A stretch of DNA of 64,000 nucleotides from Acidocella aquatica (GTDB lineage: Bacteria > Pseudomonadota > Alphaproteobacteria > Acetobacterales > Acetobacteraceae): NCBI RefSeq assembly GCF_030160635.1, contig NZ_BSOS01000041.1:34407-98406 (forward strand), in the 5' to 3' direction. How positions within the stretch are numbered: position 1 is the stretch's first letter; each line of letters begins with the position of its first letter. Below the pieces are notes generated by a model, which was not told the DNA's origin, did no database searches, and worked only from the letters and a program-made list of their open reading frames with translations. A program made the position numbers and the translations under genes. Below, piece by piece: positions 34,321 to 44,035 of this stretch.

Positions 34321-37119
34321 ATGAACACTTTAATCCGGCGTACTGATATGGTTGGGGTTGAGCGCCGGGCGATGTCGCGTCCGGCGCCGCGGGGCAAGGC
34401 TTTGAACGATGCTGAAGCCGATAACGGCGCGGGGTTCCGCCAGCGGCGCGTCGGCAAGTTCGAGCCGCCGTTTTATGGCTTCGCGCTGGTCTCCACGCCG
34501 CGCATCGTGGAGCATATCACCTGCCCGTTCGTGCCCAAGCTGATGACGGTCTCGGCCCCCACGGGCTATGGCAAGACGACGTTTTTAACCCGGCTGCACC
34601 GTGAGTGGAGCGAGCGGCAGCGGCTGTGTATCTGGGTGTCGCTCGACCCTTGTGACAACGATGCGGAGAATGTGCTGGGCCTGCTGGAGAGGGCGGCGGA
34701 TTTGTGCGCGCCGGAGGAAGCCGCCGAACTGTTGCCCGAACATGAGCATGAAGCGGTGAATAGGCTGGATATTGTTATCAAGAAATTTGTCGCGCTGGGT
34801 AATCCGATTCTGTTTTTGGATAATCTGCATTTCTGCTCCGATCCTGGGTTGGCGAAAATCATTGACACGCTGGTGTTCACCACGGGGGCGAAGCTGCGGC
34901 TGGTGCTGGCGAGCAGTGCAGAGATTCCCTTCGATAAGGGCCGCGCGCGGCTGGAGTTGAATGCTGTTGATCTGGGGGCGAGGGATCTGAGCTTCGATGC
35001 CGGGGCGGTCTCTGATTTGTTGAGCGAGGCAGGCTTGGCGCAGCCGCGCCCGGAGACTGTGGAGCTGATTCTGGACAAAACCGAGGGGTGGCCGGCGGCG
35101 GTGCGGCTGATCCAGGCGGTGATGTCCGAGGAGCCGGATTCGGAGCGCGCGTTGCGCCGGTTCACCGGGTCTGACGCTGACCTGGCGGCGATGCTGAACA
35201 AGCGGCTGCTTGCCGGGTTTGACGCGGATCTGGTGAATTTTCTGCTTGATTTAAGTTATTTACAGACATTTTCAGCAGAGTTGGCGGTTGCCGCGACCGG
35301 GCACGCGCGGGCGGCGGAATATATCGAGTATCTGGTGCATCGCAATGCGCTGATTTTGGCGCTGGACCGGCACCATACGTGGTTCCGCTTCCATGCGCTG
35401 TTCCGCGACTTTTTGCTGGGCGAGGCGGCGAAGAAAGTGCAGGCTGGCCGGCGCAAATTGTTGCTGGAGCGTGCCGCGCGCTGGTGCCACGAGAACGGCC
35501 ATGCCGAGGATGCGGCCAATTACGCATTGGCGGCGCCGGCGCATGAGCTGGCGCGCGAGATCATGGATGCGCATGCGCGCAATATCGTCTCCGACCGTGG
35601 TGATCTCGTAACGTATCTGGGCTGGGTCGGGCGTGCGTCGGAACTGGGGATTGAGATTGGGGTTGAGTCGGAATTCTGGTACGCCTGGGCGCTGGCCTTT
35701 AGCCGCCGCTGCGTGCGCGCGCAGCAACGCGCGTTGAACTTGGAAAAGCGGTTGAATGCGATGCCGGGCAATGAGCCGGGCGTGCGCGAGTTGACCCGGC
35801 GGCTGGCGCTGTTGCGCGTGATGCTCTGCGTGGTGAACGATGATATGGAGGCGGCGCGGCGCGGTGCTGTGGAGTGGCTGCAGGCCGAGCAGGTGCGCTC
35901 GCCGATTTATACCGTGACTGCCGCGCTGGCGGCCGCCACCAGCATGCTGCCGGCGCAGACATATCCTGAAATGCGCCGCTATATTCAGATGGCGCAGGGG
36001 GCGGTGAGCCATATCCATGGCGAGCACAGCCACGCCTGGATGGCGACGACGAAGGCGTTGCTGGACCTGGAGCAGGGCAACCCGCTGGCGGCGGAACAGA
36101 TTTTGGTGGCGGCGCATAAAAGCGCCGTTGACCTGATCGGCCCGGAGACACGGATGGTGGCGATGCTGGCCAGCCTGAAGGCGCGGGCGATTTGTGACCT
36201 TGGCCGCCCGGATGAAGCGCGGCAGATTTTGCGGTTGTCGCTGGCGCATGGGACGAACCATGGCTTTGTCGACACCACGCGCCATGGGCTGGAGGCGGCG
36301 GTGTTGTTGTGGGACGGCGAGGAGACCGGGCCGCTGGGCTTTGCGGCGCTTGACGCCATTGCCAGTGATGGGCCGCCGCGGCTGCGCCGGATGTTTGTGG
36401 CGGCGATGGTGCGCCGTTTGTGCCTGCTGGGTGATACCGGGCGCGCGGCGGAGCTGGCGGCGCAGGCGGATATCGATGGCGATATGGCGCAGGAGCAATG
36501 GCAGCCGAGCGAGGCGCTGGCGATCTCGCTGGCGAAGATTGATTTGCTGGCCGCGCAGGGGCGGGTAAAAATAGCGCAGAAGCTGGCCGAGCAGGTGCTG
36601 CGCCAGGTGACGGCGCTGGATCGCCGGCGCGAGGTGGTGGAACTGCACCTGACCGCTGCCCGGCTGCACATGCTTGCCAATGATCCCTCGCTGGCTGTGC
36701 GGTCAATCTCCAGGGCCGTTACCCTGGCGGCCTCGCGCGGGCTCGTGCAGCCGTTCCTGCAACATAAAAAGACGTTCAAGGATGTGTTGCAGGTGGCGCG
36801 GCTGAAGGATCTGGCACTGACGTTGAGTGAGCAGATCAGTTTCTTCCAGATCGTCTGCGAGAAAACAGAATCCGTTGTAGGGCAGTCGCCGATGGCTTCC
36901 GGCGCGCAGGTTTGCGATTCCGAGGCGCTGACGCGCCGTGAAATCGAGATGTTGATTATTCTGGAGGCTGGGCCCAGCAACCAGCAGATTGCCGACCAAC
37001 TGCGGGTTTCGGTGCAGACGGTGAAATGGCACCTCTATAATCTTTACGCCAAGCTGGGCGTGAAGAACCGTGCGGCGGCGCTGGCGAAGGCCCGGTCGCT
37101 GAAACTGCTGGTACATTAA
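34321..37119 (+). CDS. MalT-like ATP-dependent LuxR-family regulator (STAND/LAL type)
   Basis: Large transcription activator of 932 residues. A STAND-type NTPase lies near the N-terminus: Walker A SAPTGYGKTTF near 80 and Walker B NPILFLDNLHF near 160. A long helical-repeat region follows. Residues about 868-930 are a LuxR helix-turn-helix (LTRREIEMLIILEAGPSNQQ, then VKWHLYNLYAKLGVKNRAAA). Members bind a small inducer or CoA ester in the repeat domain. It stands alone between the BadI-like gene (divergent) and the DUF1302 envelope block, so it probably activates one or both. The ATG has GAGGGA nine bases before it. Confidence 0.9.
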   Translation: MNTLIRRTDMVGVERRAMSRPAPRGKALNDAEADNGAGFRQRRVGKFEPPFYGFALVSTPRIVEHITCPFVPKLMTVSAPTGYGKTTFLTRLHREWSERQRLCIWVSLDPCDNDAENVLGLLERAADLCAPEEAAELLPEHEHEAVNRLDIVIKKFVALGNPILFLDNLHFCSDPGLAKIIDTLVFTTGAKLRLVLASSAEIPFDKGRARLELNAVDLGARDLSFDAGAVSDLLSEAGLAQPRPETVELILDKTEGWPAAVRLIQAVMSEEPDSERALRRFTGSDADLAAMLNKRLLAGFDADLVNFLLDLSYLQTFSAELAVAATGHARAAEYIEYLVHRNALILALDRHHTWFRFHALFRDFLLGEAAKKVQAGRRKLLLERAARWCHENGHAEDAANYALAAPAHELAREIMDAHARNIVSDRGDLVTYLGWVGRASELGIEIGVESEFWYAWALAFSRRCVRAQQRALNLEKRLNAMPGNEPGVRELTRRLALLRVMLCVVNDDMEAARRGAVEWLQAEQVRSPIYTVTAALAAATSMLPAQTYPEMRRYIQMAQGAVSHIHGEHSHAWMATTKALLDLEQGNPLAAEQILVAAHKSAVDLIGPETRMVAMLASLKARAICDLGRPDEARQILRLSLAHGTNHGFVDTTRHGLEAAVLLWDGEETGPLGFAALDAIASDGPPRLRRMFVAAMVRRLCLLGDTGRAAELAAQADIDGDMAQEQWQPSEALAISLAKIDLLAAQGRVKIAQKLAEQVLRQVTALDRRREVVELHLTAARLHMLANDPSLAVRSISRAVTLAASRGLVQPFLQHKKTFKDVLQVARLKDLALTLSEQISFFQIVCEKTESVVGQSPMASGAQVCDSEALTRREIEMLIILEAGPSNQQIADQLRVSVQTVKWHLYNLYAKLGVKNRAAALAKARSLKLLVH

Positions 37120-37262
37120 AATCCGGGGAAAGACCTGGAAACCAAACCTTTAGGTTGGGCAACGAGAACCGGCCCTGGATTAAAAAAGCTCAGGATACAG
37201 AACAGCGGGTGTCCAAACCGCAAAATGTGCCTGTGGAACTAAAATAATCTGGGAGGTTATCT

Positions 37263-38960
37263 ATGAAGCGCTTTAGTAAGTCTTGGGCCTATCAGGGGTG
37301 TCATGCCCCGCTGGTGGTTTTGGCGATTGCAGCGGTGGCCGGCTTTGCCCATCCCGCGAAAGCCTATACATTCAACACCAACCCTGATTGGGATATCGAG
37401 CTCGATACCAATTTGTCTTATACGCTCGGCACCCGCGTGCAGCCGATGAACAAGGACATTGCCAACAACCCGATTCAGCAGAATAACGAATACAAGTTCC
37501 CGCATTCCGGCAGCATTATCTCCAACCGTGTTGACGTCGCCAGCGAGTTGAGCGCGACGTATCAGAATAATTATGGTTTTGACGTTAGTGTGGATGGCTG
37601 GAAGGACTTTGCCTATAACGGCGGCGTGGCGAAAGGCCCATACCCCGAATCTCTGGCCAGCAGCTCGCCCAATGGGCATTATGGCGCCTATACGCTAAAC
37701 AATTACAATGTCGGCGGTGAGCTGGTTAACGCGTTTGCGTTCGCCAACATGCAGTTTGGCAATGTTCCCGTCTCGGTCAAGGTTGGCCGCTTCACGGAAT
37801 ATTGGGGCAATGCGCTGTTCTCTGGATTCCAGGCGATCTCTTATGGCCAGAGCCCGATTGATATCATCAAGGCTGTGGATGCGCCTGGCACCGAGGTGAA
37901 GGATTTGTTCATGCCGCGCGGGCAGGTCTCCGTGCATATTCAGGCGACTCCGGATTTCACCATTGGTTTACAGTATCAGTTTGAATTCCGTCCGAACCGC
38001 TTTCCGGAAGGCGGCACTTATCTTGGCGTGGCCGATGCGTTCTTCAACGGCCCGACGACCCTGGAGGGCGCCTATAAGCGCGGCTCTGACTACCGTGCGC
38101 CGGATAACGATGGAAGCTTTGGTATTGAGGCGCTGTATTCACCCGCGGCACTCAATGGCACCGTGGGGCTCTATTTCCGTCAGTTCGATGATCCTTCCGC
38201 GTATTCACCGGCGGAGTTTAATTTCACGAACATGACCTATCACTTGGCCTATGCGCGCCATGTGCGCCTGTATGGCATCAGCCTGGATAAAAACATCGGC
38301 ACGGTGGCGACTGATTTCGAGGCTTCCGTGCGGACCAACACCGGCCTTAACACTGTGCCGCTTGTGGCTGATCCCGCGGTTGATCTGCTAGGCCATGATG
38401 GCGCGCGCGGTGATACGTTGAACGTCGTCGCCAACGGGATTCAGGCGCTGACACCCACACCTTTTTGGCAGACGGGCCAGATTGTTGGCGAAATTGCATG
38501 GACGCATCTGCTGGCGGTGACGCATAATCGCGCGCTGTATAATGCGGTGGGCTATGCCTGCTCGCCGGGTGGGTATTCTGCCGGCCAGGGCATGGTCAAT
38601 GGTTGTTCGACGCCTGATGAGGTGAATATCAACCTGTTGTTTGATCCGCAGTGGCTTCAGGTTTTCCCGGGTGTTGACATCGACGCGCCGATCGACGTGA
38701 ACGCGGGCATTCATGGTAATGGCCAGACCCTGGCGCTGGGCGGCACCGGCGATCAGGCTGGGTCGGTTGCTTACAGTGTTGGTGTCCATGCGCTGATCCG
38801 TCAGCTCTACAATATCAAACTGAGCTATAGCGGCTGGCATTCACCGACGGCCAAGAAGGTTCTCAGCCCGTTTGGCCAATATATGTATAGCGGTGGATCT
38901 GGTGAATATATGTGGAACGACAAGGGGAATCTCGAACTTGTCTTCTCGACAGCCTTTTAA
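37263..38960 (+). CDS. DUF1302 family exported protein
   Basis: 565 residues with an N-terminal signal sequence (hydrophobic PLVVLAIAAVAGFAHP, cut near AKA). The mature part is rich in aromatic, Gly and Asn residues with alternating strand-like segments, and it ends in an aromatic-terminated strand (LELVFSTAF), typical of an outer-membrane beta-barrel. DUF1302 proteins occur beside DUF1329, YCF48 and RND genes in bacteria that use hydrophobic compounds; no reaction is known. GGGAGG precedes the ATG. First gene of the four-gene envelope block. Confidence 0.88.
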   Translation: MKRFSKSWAYQGCHAPLVVLAIAAVAGFAHPAKAYTFNTNPDWDIELDTNLSYTLGTRVQPMNKDIANNPIQQNNEYKFPHSGSIISNRVDVASELSATYQNNYGFDVSVDGWKDFAYNGGVAKGPYPESLASSSPNGHYGAYTLNNYNVGGELVNAFAFANMQFGNVPVSVKVGRFTEYWGNALFSGFQAISYGQSPIDIIKAVDAPGTEVKDLFMPRGQVSVHIQATPDFTIGLQYQFEFRPNRFPEGGTYLGVADAFFNGPTTLEGAYKRGSDYRAPDNDGSFGIEALYSPAALNGTVGLYFRQFDDPSAYSPAEFNFTNMTYHLAYARHVRLYGISLDKNIGTVATDFEASVRTNTGLNTVPLVADPAVDLLGHDGARGDTLNVVANGIQALTPTPFWQTGQIVGEIAWTHLLAVTHNRALYNAVGYACSPGGYSAGQGMVNGCSTPDEVNINLLFDPQWLQVFPGVDIDAPIDVNAGIHGNGQTLALGGTGDQAGSVAYSVGVHALIRQLYNIKLSYSGWHSPTAKKVLSPFGQYMYSGGSGEYMWNDKGNLELVFSTAF

Positions 38961-38991
38961 TGACAACGATAAGACATAATAGGAAATAACC

Positions 38992-40344
38992 ATGAAGCTG
39001 AAACATTTTCTTCTGAGCGGATTTTTGGCCGCGGGCTGGGGTTACGGCGCGCATGCGCAAATCAGCCAACTGGGCAACACGCTGACTGATTTTGGCTCGA
39101 TCAAGGCGGGCAGCGCCGATGGGGTGATTCCGGCCTATACGGGTGGCATCACCGCGATGCAGGGACTGCCGGCCGCGAGCGCGACCGCGGGCTATCCTGA
39201 CCCATTCGCCAGCGAGAAGCCATTGTTCTCAGTGACGGGCGCGAATATGGCGCAATATGCCAGTGAGCTGACGCCCGGTGCGCAGGCGCTGCTGAAGCGT
39301 TATCCTGATTACCGGATTGACGTGTATCCGACGCATCGTACTGCTTCATATCCGGCCTGGGTGCTGCAGAATACGGTCAAGCAAGCGGGGCAGGCCAAGG
39401 AGTTGCCCGATGGTGCTGGCGTGAGCGGCGTTTATGGCGCCATTCCATTTCCGGTACCGGCTGATGGCTACCAGGTGATGTGGAATTCCTTCCTCCAATA
39501 TCATCCCGCCTACTGCGAGGAACGTTTTCAAAACTACTTGGTGGATTCAAGTGGTTCGGTGACTCAGCTTGGCACCATTCAGACCTCGTGGACGCATCAA
39601 TACTACAATCCGAATGCGACATCGCTGGATAGCAATTTCTGGGCATTCTACGAAGTGCGGTATCTGACCCCGGCGGCGGAGGCTGGCCAGACGTTCTTGT
39701 TCGAATACCCGATTGACTTCGGCAAAAACGATGACGTGACGTATTTCTATTCGCCGGGGACTCGCCGCGTGCGGCTGGCGCCTGAGTTCACCTATGATAC
39801 GCCGATTGCCAGCTATGGCGGCGCGATTGATTATGATGAAATCGATCTGTTCTATGGCAAGATGGACAAGTTCGACTGGAAGCTTGTCGGTGAGAAGGAA
39901 ATGATCGTTCCTTATAACGACTATAAGATGGCGAATACGACCGAGAGCGATGTGCTCGGCTCGCATTTCCTGAAGCCCGATGGCGTGCGCTGGGAACGGC
40001 ACCGCGTCTGGGAGATTGATGCGACACTGAAGGCCGATCAGCGCCATGCATTCAGCCGCTGGACTTTCTATGTGGATGAAGATTCCTGGCAAATTGTTGC
40101 GTCAGAATCCTATGACCATTCTGGCGCGATTTATAAAGTCGGCTTCGCTTATCCATATCAGGACTATGCTGATGGTGATGCAACGAATTTCGCGCACACG
40201 TTTGGTATCTACGATCTGAGCCGGGGCAGCTACGAGCTTTCCTACGTTCAGACTCAGGGGAATGGTTTCTACCATTGCACCACGACCCTGCCGAACATGT
40301 CCAACTACACAGCGCAGGCAATGGCGGCTCAGTCCGTTCGATAA
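38992..40344 (+). CDS. DUF1329 family periplasmic protein
   Basis: 450 residues with a signal peptide (MKLKHFLLSGFLAAGWGYGA, cut after AHA). The mature part contains LDSNFWAFYEVRYLTPAAEA, FYSPGTRRVRLAPEF and RWERHRVWEIDATLK, which match the DUF1329 family as I remember it; the fold is thought to be LolA/LolB-like, able to cradle lipids. It follows the DUF1302 gene by 31 bases. I infer that it carries a hydrophobic molecule across the periplasm between the MMPL permease and the outer-membrane DUF1302 protein. Confidence 0.88.
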   Translation: MKLKHFLLSGFLAAGWGYGAHAQISQLGNTLTDFGSIKAGSADGVIPAYTGGITAMQGLPAASATAGYPDPFASEKPLFSVTGANMAQYASELTPGAQALLKRYPDYRIDVYPTHRTASYPAWVLQNTVKQAGQAKELPDGAGVSGVYGAIPFPVPADGYQVMWNSFLQYHPAYCEERFQNYLVDSSGSVTQLGTIQTSWTHQYYNPNATSLDSNFWAFYEVRYLTPAAEAGQTFLFEYPIDFGKNDDVTYFYSPGTRRVRLAPEFTYDTPIASYGGAIDYDEIDLFYGKMDKFDWKLVGEKEMIVPYNDYKMANTTESDVLGSHFLKPDGVRWERHRVWEIDATLKADQRHAFSRWTFYVDEDSWQIVASESYDHSGAIYKVGFAYPYQDYADGDATNFAHTFGIYDLSRGSYELSYVQTQGNGFYHCTTTLPNMSNYTAQAMAAQSVR

Positions 40345-40421
40345 AAAAAACCAGGTGCGGCGCCGGCGGGTTTTGTGCCGGGCGCCGCGCCGCCTTTGAA
40401 CTAACCTCAAGGAATAGGAAA

Positions 40422-41489
40422 GTGATCGATATGCTGTGGGTTCGCACAGTCTTCAGCGCATCGGTGCTGCTGGGTTTTGCCGCGAGAAGTGCTGCCGCGG
40501 CGGACTTTGTCGATCCGATGAATGCACCGGCCGTGCATGCTCCCGCACCCGCCACCCAGCCCTTGATTGCGCTGAGCCGCGCGGGTGATCATATGGTGGC
40601 TGTTGGGGTGCGCGGCATGGTGGTTACATCCGACGCAAGCGGAACGAAATGGTTGCAGGCCAATGTTCCGGTTGAATCGGATCTGGTGGCTGTGCAATTC
40701 ATTGATGCGAATAACGGTTGGGCGTGCGGCCATAACGGCGTTATCCTGCATAGCACGGATGGCGGGCATAGCTGGGTTAGACAACTTGATGGCAATAGCG
40801 CCAGGACTGAATTTGAAGCTTATTATAACCATAAAATTGCCGCTGGCGATGCCGCACTTTCAACCTATCTGGCCGAGATACAGCTTAATTTTGATGCCGG
40901 TCCGACGCTTCCCTGGTTGAGTGTGTGGTTTGATGATGCGCAAACTGGTTATGTGGTGGGGTCTTTTGGCGATCTTGCCATAACGCGCGATGGCGGCAAG
41001 ACCTGGCAGCCCTGGCTGGACCATATTGATAATCCGAATTTCTACGATCTGAATGCAATCAGGAATATAGGTGGGCAGCTCTATATTGTCGGAGAGCAGG
41101 GAGGGGTTTATGTGTTTGATCCCGCGGCGCAAAAGTTTGTCGCGCGTCCCACCGGCTATGATGGAAGCCTGTTCGGTATAACCGGCACGGCGCAGGCTGT
41201 TGTGGTTTTTGGTATGCGCGGAAATATTTTTTATAGCGGTGATCAGGGAAAAACCTGGAACAAATCCTCCAGCGCCGCGTCATCGAGTATCATGGCGGGG
41301 GCGGTATTGGCTGATGGGCGCTTTGTGCTGGTCAATGTCGCCGGCGATATTCTGGTCAGCAGCGATGAAGGGAAAACCTTTGTTGCCCAACCGCAGGTGC
41401 AGGGGATGCCGTTGACAGATTTCGCTGAAACAGATGCGCACCACTGGCTGCTTACCGGACTTGGCGGAATTAAAGATGTTGATCCGTAA
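40422..41489 (+). CDS. YCF48/BNR-repeat secreted beta-propeller protein
   Basis: 355 residues. GTG 40422 has AAGGAA seven bases before it and opens VIDMLWVRTVFSASVLLGFA, a signal peptide cut near RSAAA; an ATG lies three codons on but is poorly spaced. At least four Asp-box repeats are seen: HSTDGGHSW, TRDGGKTW, SGDQGKTW and SSDEGKTF, the mark of a YCF48/sialidase-type propeller. YCF48 proteins act as assembly factors for photosystem II in plants; in bacteria their role beside RND genes is unknown. It lies between DUF1329 and the MMPL permease in one run of genes. Confidence 0.88.
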   Translation: MIDMLWVRTVFSASVLLGFAARSAAAADFVDPMNAPAVHAPAPATQPLIALSRAGDHMVAVGVRGMVVTSDASGTKWLQANVPVESDLVAVQFIDANNGWACGHNGVILHSTDGGHSWVRQLDGNSARTEFEAYYNHKIAAGDAALSTYLAEIQLNFDAGPTLPWLSVWFDDAQTGYVVGSFGDLAITRDGGKTWQPWLDHIDNPNFYDLNAIRNIGGQLYIVGEQGGVYVFDPAAQKFVARPTGYDGSLFGITGTAQAVVVFGMRGNIFYSGDQGKTWNKSSSAASSSIMAGAVLADGRFVLVNVAGDILVSSDEGKTFVAQPQVQGMPLTDFAETDAHHWLLTGLGGIKDVDP

Positions 41490-41534
41490 CGGCCTGCCGC
41501 CTCTGTTGACTGAACTCAGAACTGGAATGACGCG

Positions 41535-43973
41535 ATGACGATGGATGTGCAGGCAATTCAGAAAGAGATTGCCGCTCAGCGGTTGAGCCATAACGATTTT
41601 GACGCCAGTTCGGGTAACTTCCTCGAGCTACTGATTTTCAATAACAGGTTTGTAATCCTCATCATTAGCGTTTTGCTGACTCTGGTGCTGGGCTATAGCG
41701 CCACGCGTCTGACGGTGAATGCCAGTTACATCGACATGTTGCCGCAGCACCAGCAGTATGTCGTGAACTACGAGGCAAACCGCAAGGCATTGCGCGCATT
41801 GGGTGATTCAGTGCGCATTGTGGTCGAGAACAAAACGGGGAACATCTATAATCCGCAATATCTGGCGACGCTGCGCAAGATCAACGACAAGGTGTTTCTG
41901 TTGCCGGGCGTTGATCGCTCGTTTATGAAGTCGCTCTGGATGCCGGTGGTGCGCTGGACGCAGATTACCGAGCAGGGGGTGGTCGGCGGCTCGGTGATGC
42001 CGGATGATTATGATGGCTCCGCAGCCAGCATCGCGCAACTGCGCCAGAATATCGGCCTGGCGGGGATCACCGGTTCGCTTGTTTCCAATGACCAGCGCTC
42101 CAGCATCATCTTTGTACCGCTGCTTGATGTTGATCCCGCGACCGGGGCGCCGTTTGACTACGGCAAGTTCTGGCAGGAGATGAAGAGCCAGGTACTGAGC
42201 ATGCAGTCGCCGTCGGTGGGCATACATATCGTCGGTTTTGCGGCGATCATGGGAAATCTGATCGCGGCGCTGCACGAAATTCTTGGCTTCTTTCTGATTG
42301 CGGCTTGTATCGCATCAATATTCATCTTCGCCTTCACGCATTGCGTTCGCAGCACCGTTGCGATTCTCGCGTGCTCATTTATCGCGGTTGTCTGGCTGCT
42401 GGGAATCATCCGGTTTTTGGGCTATGTGTTGGACCCATATTCCATTCTGGTGCCGTTTCTGGTTTTTGCCATCGGTGTGAGCCATGGCGCGCAGAAGATG
42501 AACGGTATCATGCAGGATATCGGCCGTGGCGCGCATCGTTATGTTGCCGCGCGCCTGACTTTTCGCCGTTTGTTCATGGCCGGGCTGACGGCGCTGATCG
42601 CCGATGCGGTTGGGTTCGCGGTGCTCAATGTCATTCAGATTGAGGCGATCCGGACTCTGGCGCTGACCGCGAGTATCGGTGTTTCGTTGTTGGTGTTTAC
42701 CAATCTGGTATTGTTGCCGATCCTGCTTTCCTATGTTGGCGTCAGCCAGAAAGCGGCGATGCGCAGTCTGGAGACGAAGCAGGCGTCGGGGGATCACAGC
42801 CTGTTTGAGCGCGTGTTCCATGTGCTGGAGCATTTCTCCGAGCGGGGTTGGGCGATTGGTGCCATTGTGGTGGCGTTGATGCTGATGAGTGCCGGTTATA
42901 TTGTTGGCCAGAAGGTGCAGATCGGCGATGTGGCGCCGGGGGCGCCGGAATTGCGTGCGAACTCGATCTATAATCATGATGATGCATTCGTCATACATCA
43001 CTACAGCCTCTCCAGCGATCAGTTTGCGATCATCGTGAAGGGTGATTCCAGCGGCCGGGGCCTTGTGAGCTATCCCGCGATGATGGAAATGGACCGGCTT
43101 GAGCAGTATATGCGGACCATTCCCGGTGTGCAGACCACGGTATCGGCAGCGGATTTCGTGCGGACATACACCGCGGCGTCATTCTCGGGTAATCTGAAAT
43201 GGTGGACCATCAATAATCAGAAAGACGTCCTTTCTGAATCCATTGATGATGTATTTTCCTATAATCCTGAGTTAATGAGCAACGATTTTTCGGCAGCACC
43301 TCTCATTGTTTATCTGAGCGACCACAAGGCAAGCACGCTGACGGCCGTGGCTAACGCCGCGCAGAATTTTGCGGACAAGCATAATTCCGGCGCCGTGCAG
43401 TTCATGCTCGCGGCGGGGAATGCAGGAATGGATGAAGCGACGAATATCGTTGTCAAGCAGGCCAATACGATGATGCCGTATCTGGTTTATGCGGCGGTGA
43501 TTATCCTTTGTTTCATTTCCTTCCGTAACTGGCGGGCGGTGGTGGTGGCTGTGGTGCCGCTGGTGCTCACATCGGTGCTTTGTCAGGCGCTGATGGTTAT
43601 GCTTGGCATTGGCGTGAAAGTGGCGACGCTGCCGGTGATCGCGCTGGGTGTTGGCATTGGCGTGGATTATGCGCTCTACCTGCTTTCAGTGCAGCTGGCA
43701 TTTCAGCGCGGGGGAGACAGCTTGCGCGTTGCGTACCGCAAGGCATTGCGTTTTACAGGAAAAATTGTTGCGCTGGTAGGATTCACGCTGGCGACAGGTG
43801 TGTCGCTCTGGGCATTTTCGCCGATTAAATTCCAGGCGGATATGGGCATTCTGCTCACCTTCATGTTCCTCTGGAATATGCTTGGCGCGTTGATTCTTAT
43901 TCCCGCGCTTTCGCATTTTCTGTTGCAGACAAAATGGGTGGCGCCTTCCACGCGGGCGGTTGTCCTGCATTAA
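41535..43973 (+). CDS. RND superfamily permease, MMPL type
   Basis: Inner-membrane transporter of 812 residues with duplicated architecture. There is one helix near 35-55, a periplasmic domain, and a five-helix bundle near 235-410 (GFFLIAACIASIFIFAF, LVPFLVFAIGVSHGAQKMN). The pattern repeats with a helix near 440, a second periplasmic domain, and a final bundle near 645-800 (LPVIALGVGIGVDYALYLLS). MMPL/HpnN-type pumps move lipids or hydrophobic molecules and have no need of AcrA/TolC-like partners of the classic kind. No such partners are present; DUF1302, DUF1329 and the propeller precede it instead. Direction of transport (uptake of substrate or export) is not shown. Confidence 0.9.
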   Translation: MTMDVQAIQKEIAAQRLSHNDFDASSGNFLELLIFNNRFVILIISVLLTLVLGYSATRLTVNASYIDMLPQHQQYVVNYEANRKALRALGDSVRIVVENKTGNIYNPQYLATLRKINDKVFLLPGVDRSFMKSLWMPVVRWTQITEQGVVGGSVMPDDYDGSAASIAQLRQNIGLAGITGSLVSNDQRSSIIFVPLLDVDPATGAPFDYGKFWQEMKSQVLSMQSPSVGIHIVGFAAIMGNLIAALHEILGFFLIAACIASIFIFAFTHCVRSTVAILACSFIAVVWLLGIIRFLGYVLDPYSILVPFLVFAIGVSHGAQKMNGIMQDIGRGAHRYVAARLTFRRLFMAGLTALIADAVGFAVLNVIQIEAIRTLALTASIGVSLLVFTNLVLLPILLSYVGVSQKAAMRSLETKQASGDHSLFERVFHVLEHFSERGWAIGAIVVALMLMSAGYIVGQKVQIGDVAPGAPELRANSIYNHDDAFVIHHYSLSSDQFAIIVKGDSSGRGLVSYPAMMEMDRLEQYMRTIPGVQTTVSAADFVRTYTAASFSGNLKWWTINNQKDVLSESIDDVFSYNPELMSNDFSAAPLIVYLSDHKASTLTAVANAAQNFADKHNSGAVQFMLAAGNAGMDEATNIVVKQANTMMPYLVYAAVIILCFISFRNWRAVVVAVVPLVLTSVLCQALMVMLGIGVKVATLPVIALGVGIGVDYALYLLSVQLAFQRGGDSLRVAYRKALRFTGKIVALVGFTLATGVSLWAFSPIKFQADMGILLTFMFLWNMLGALILIPALSHFLLQTKWVAPSTRAVVLH

Positions 43974-44035
43974 GCGGCCGCACTGGTTTGGCGGTGCGGC
44001 AGACATATTATTCAGATTATTCAAGGAGATTTAAT

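Noticed and set aside
34071..34457. N-terminal extension of the BadI-like protein
   Set aside because: ATG 34070 with AGGAA gives the family's normal length; the extra 129 codons look non-coding.
35272..36669. A 465-codon open frame on the minus strand
   Set aside because: Antisense to the MalT-like regulator; Arg/His/Gln-rich shadow translation.
43934..44035. Earlier start of the BadH-like SDR overlapping the MMPL gene
   Set aside because: GTG 44036 has a strong AAGGAGA site and directly precedes the cofactor-binding loop.
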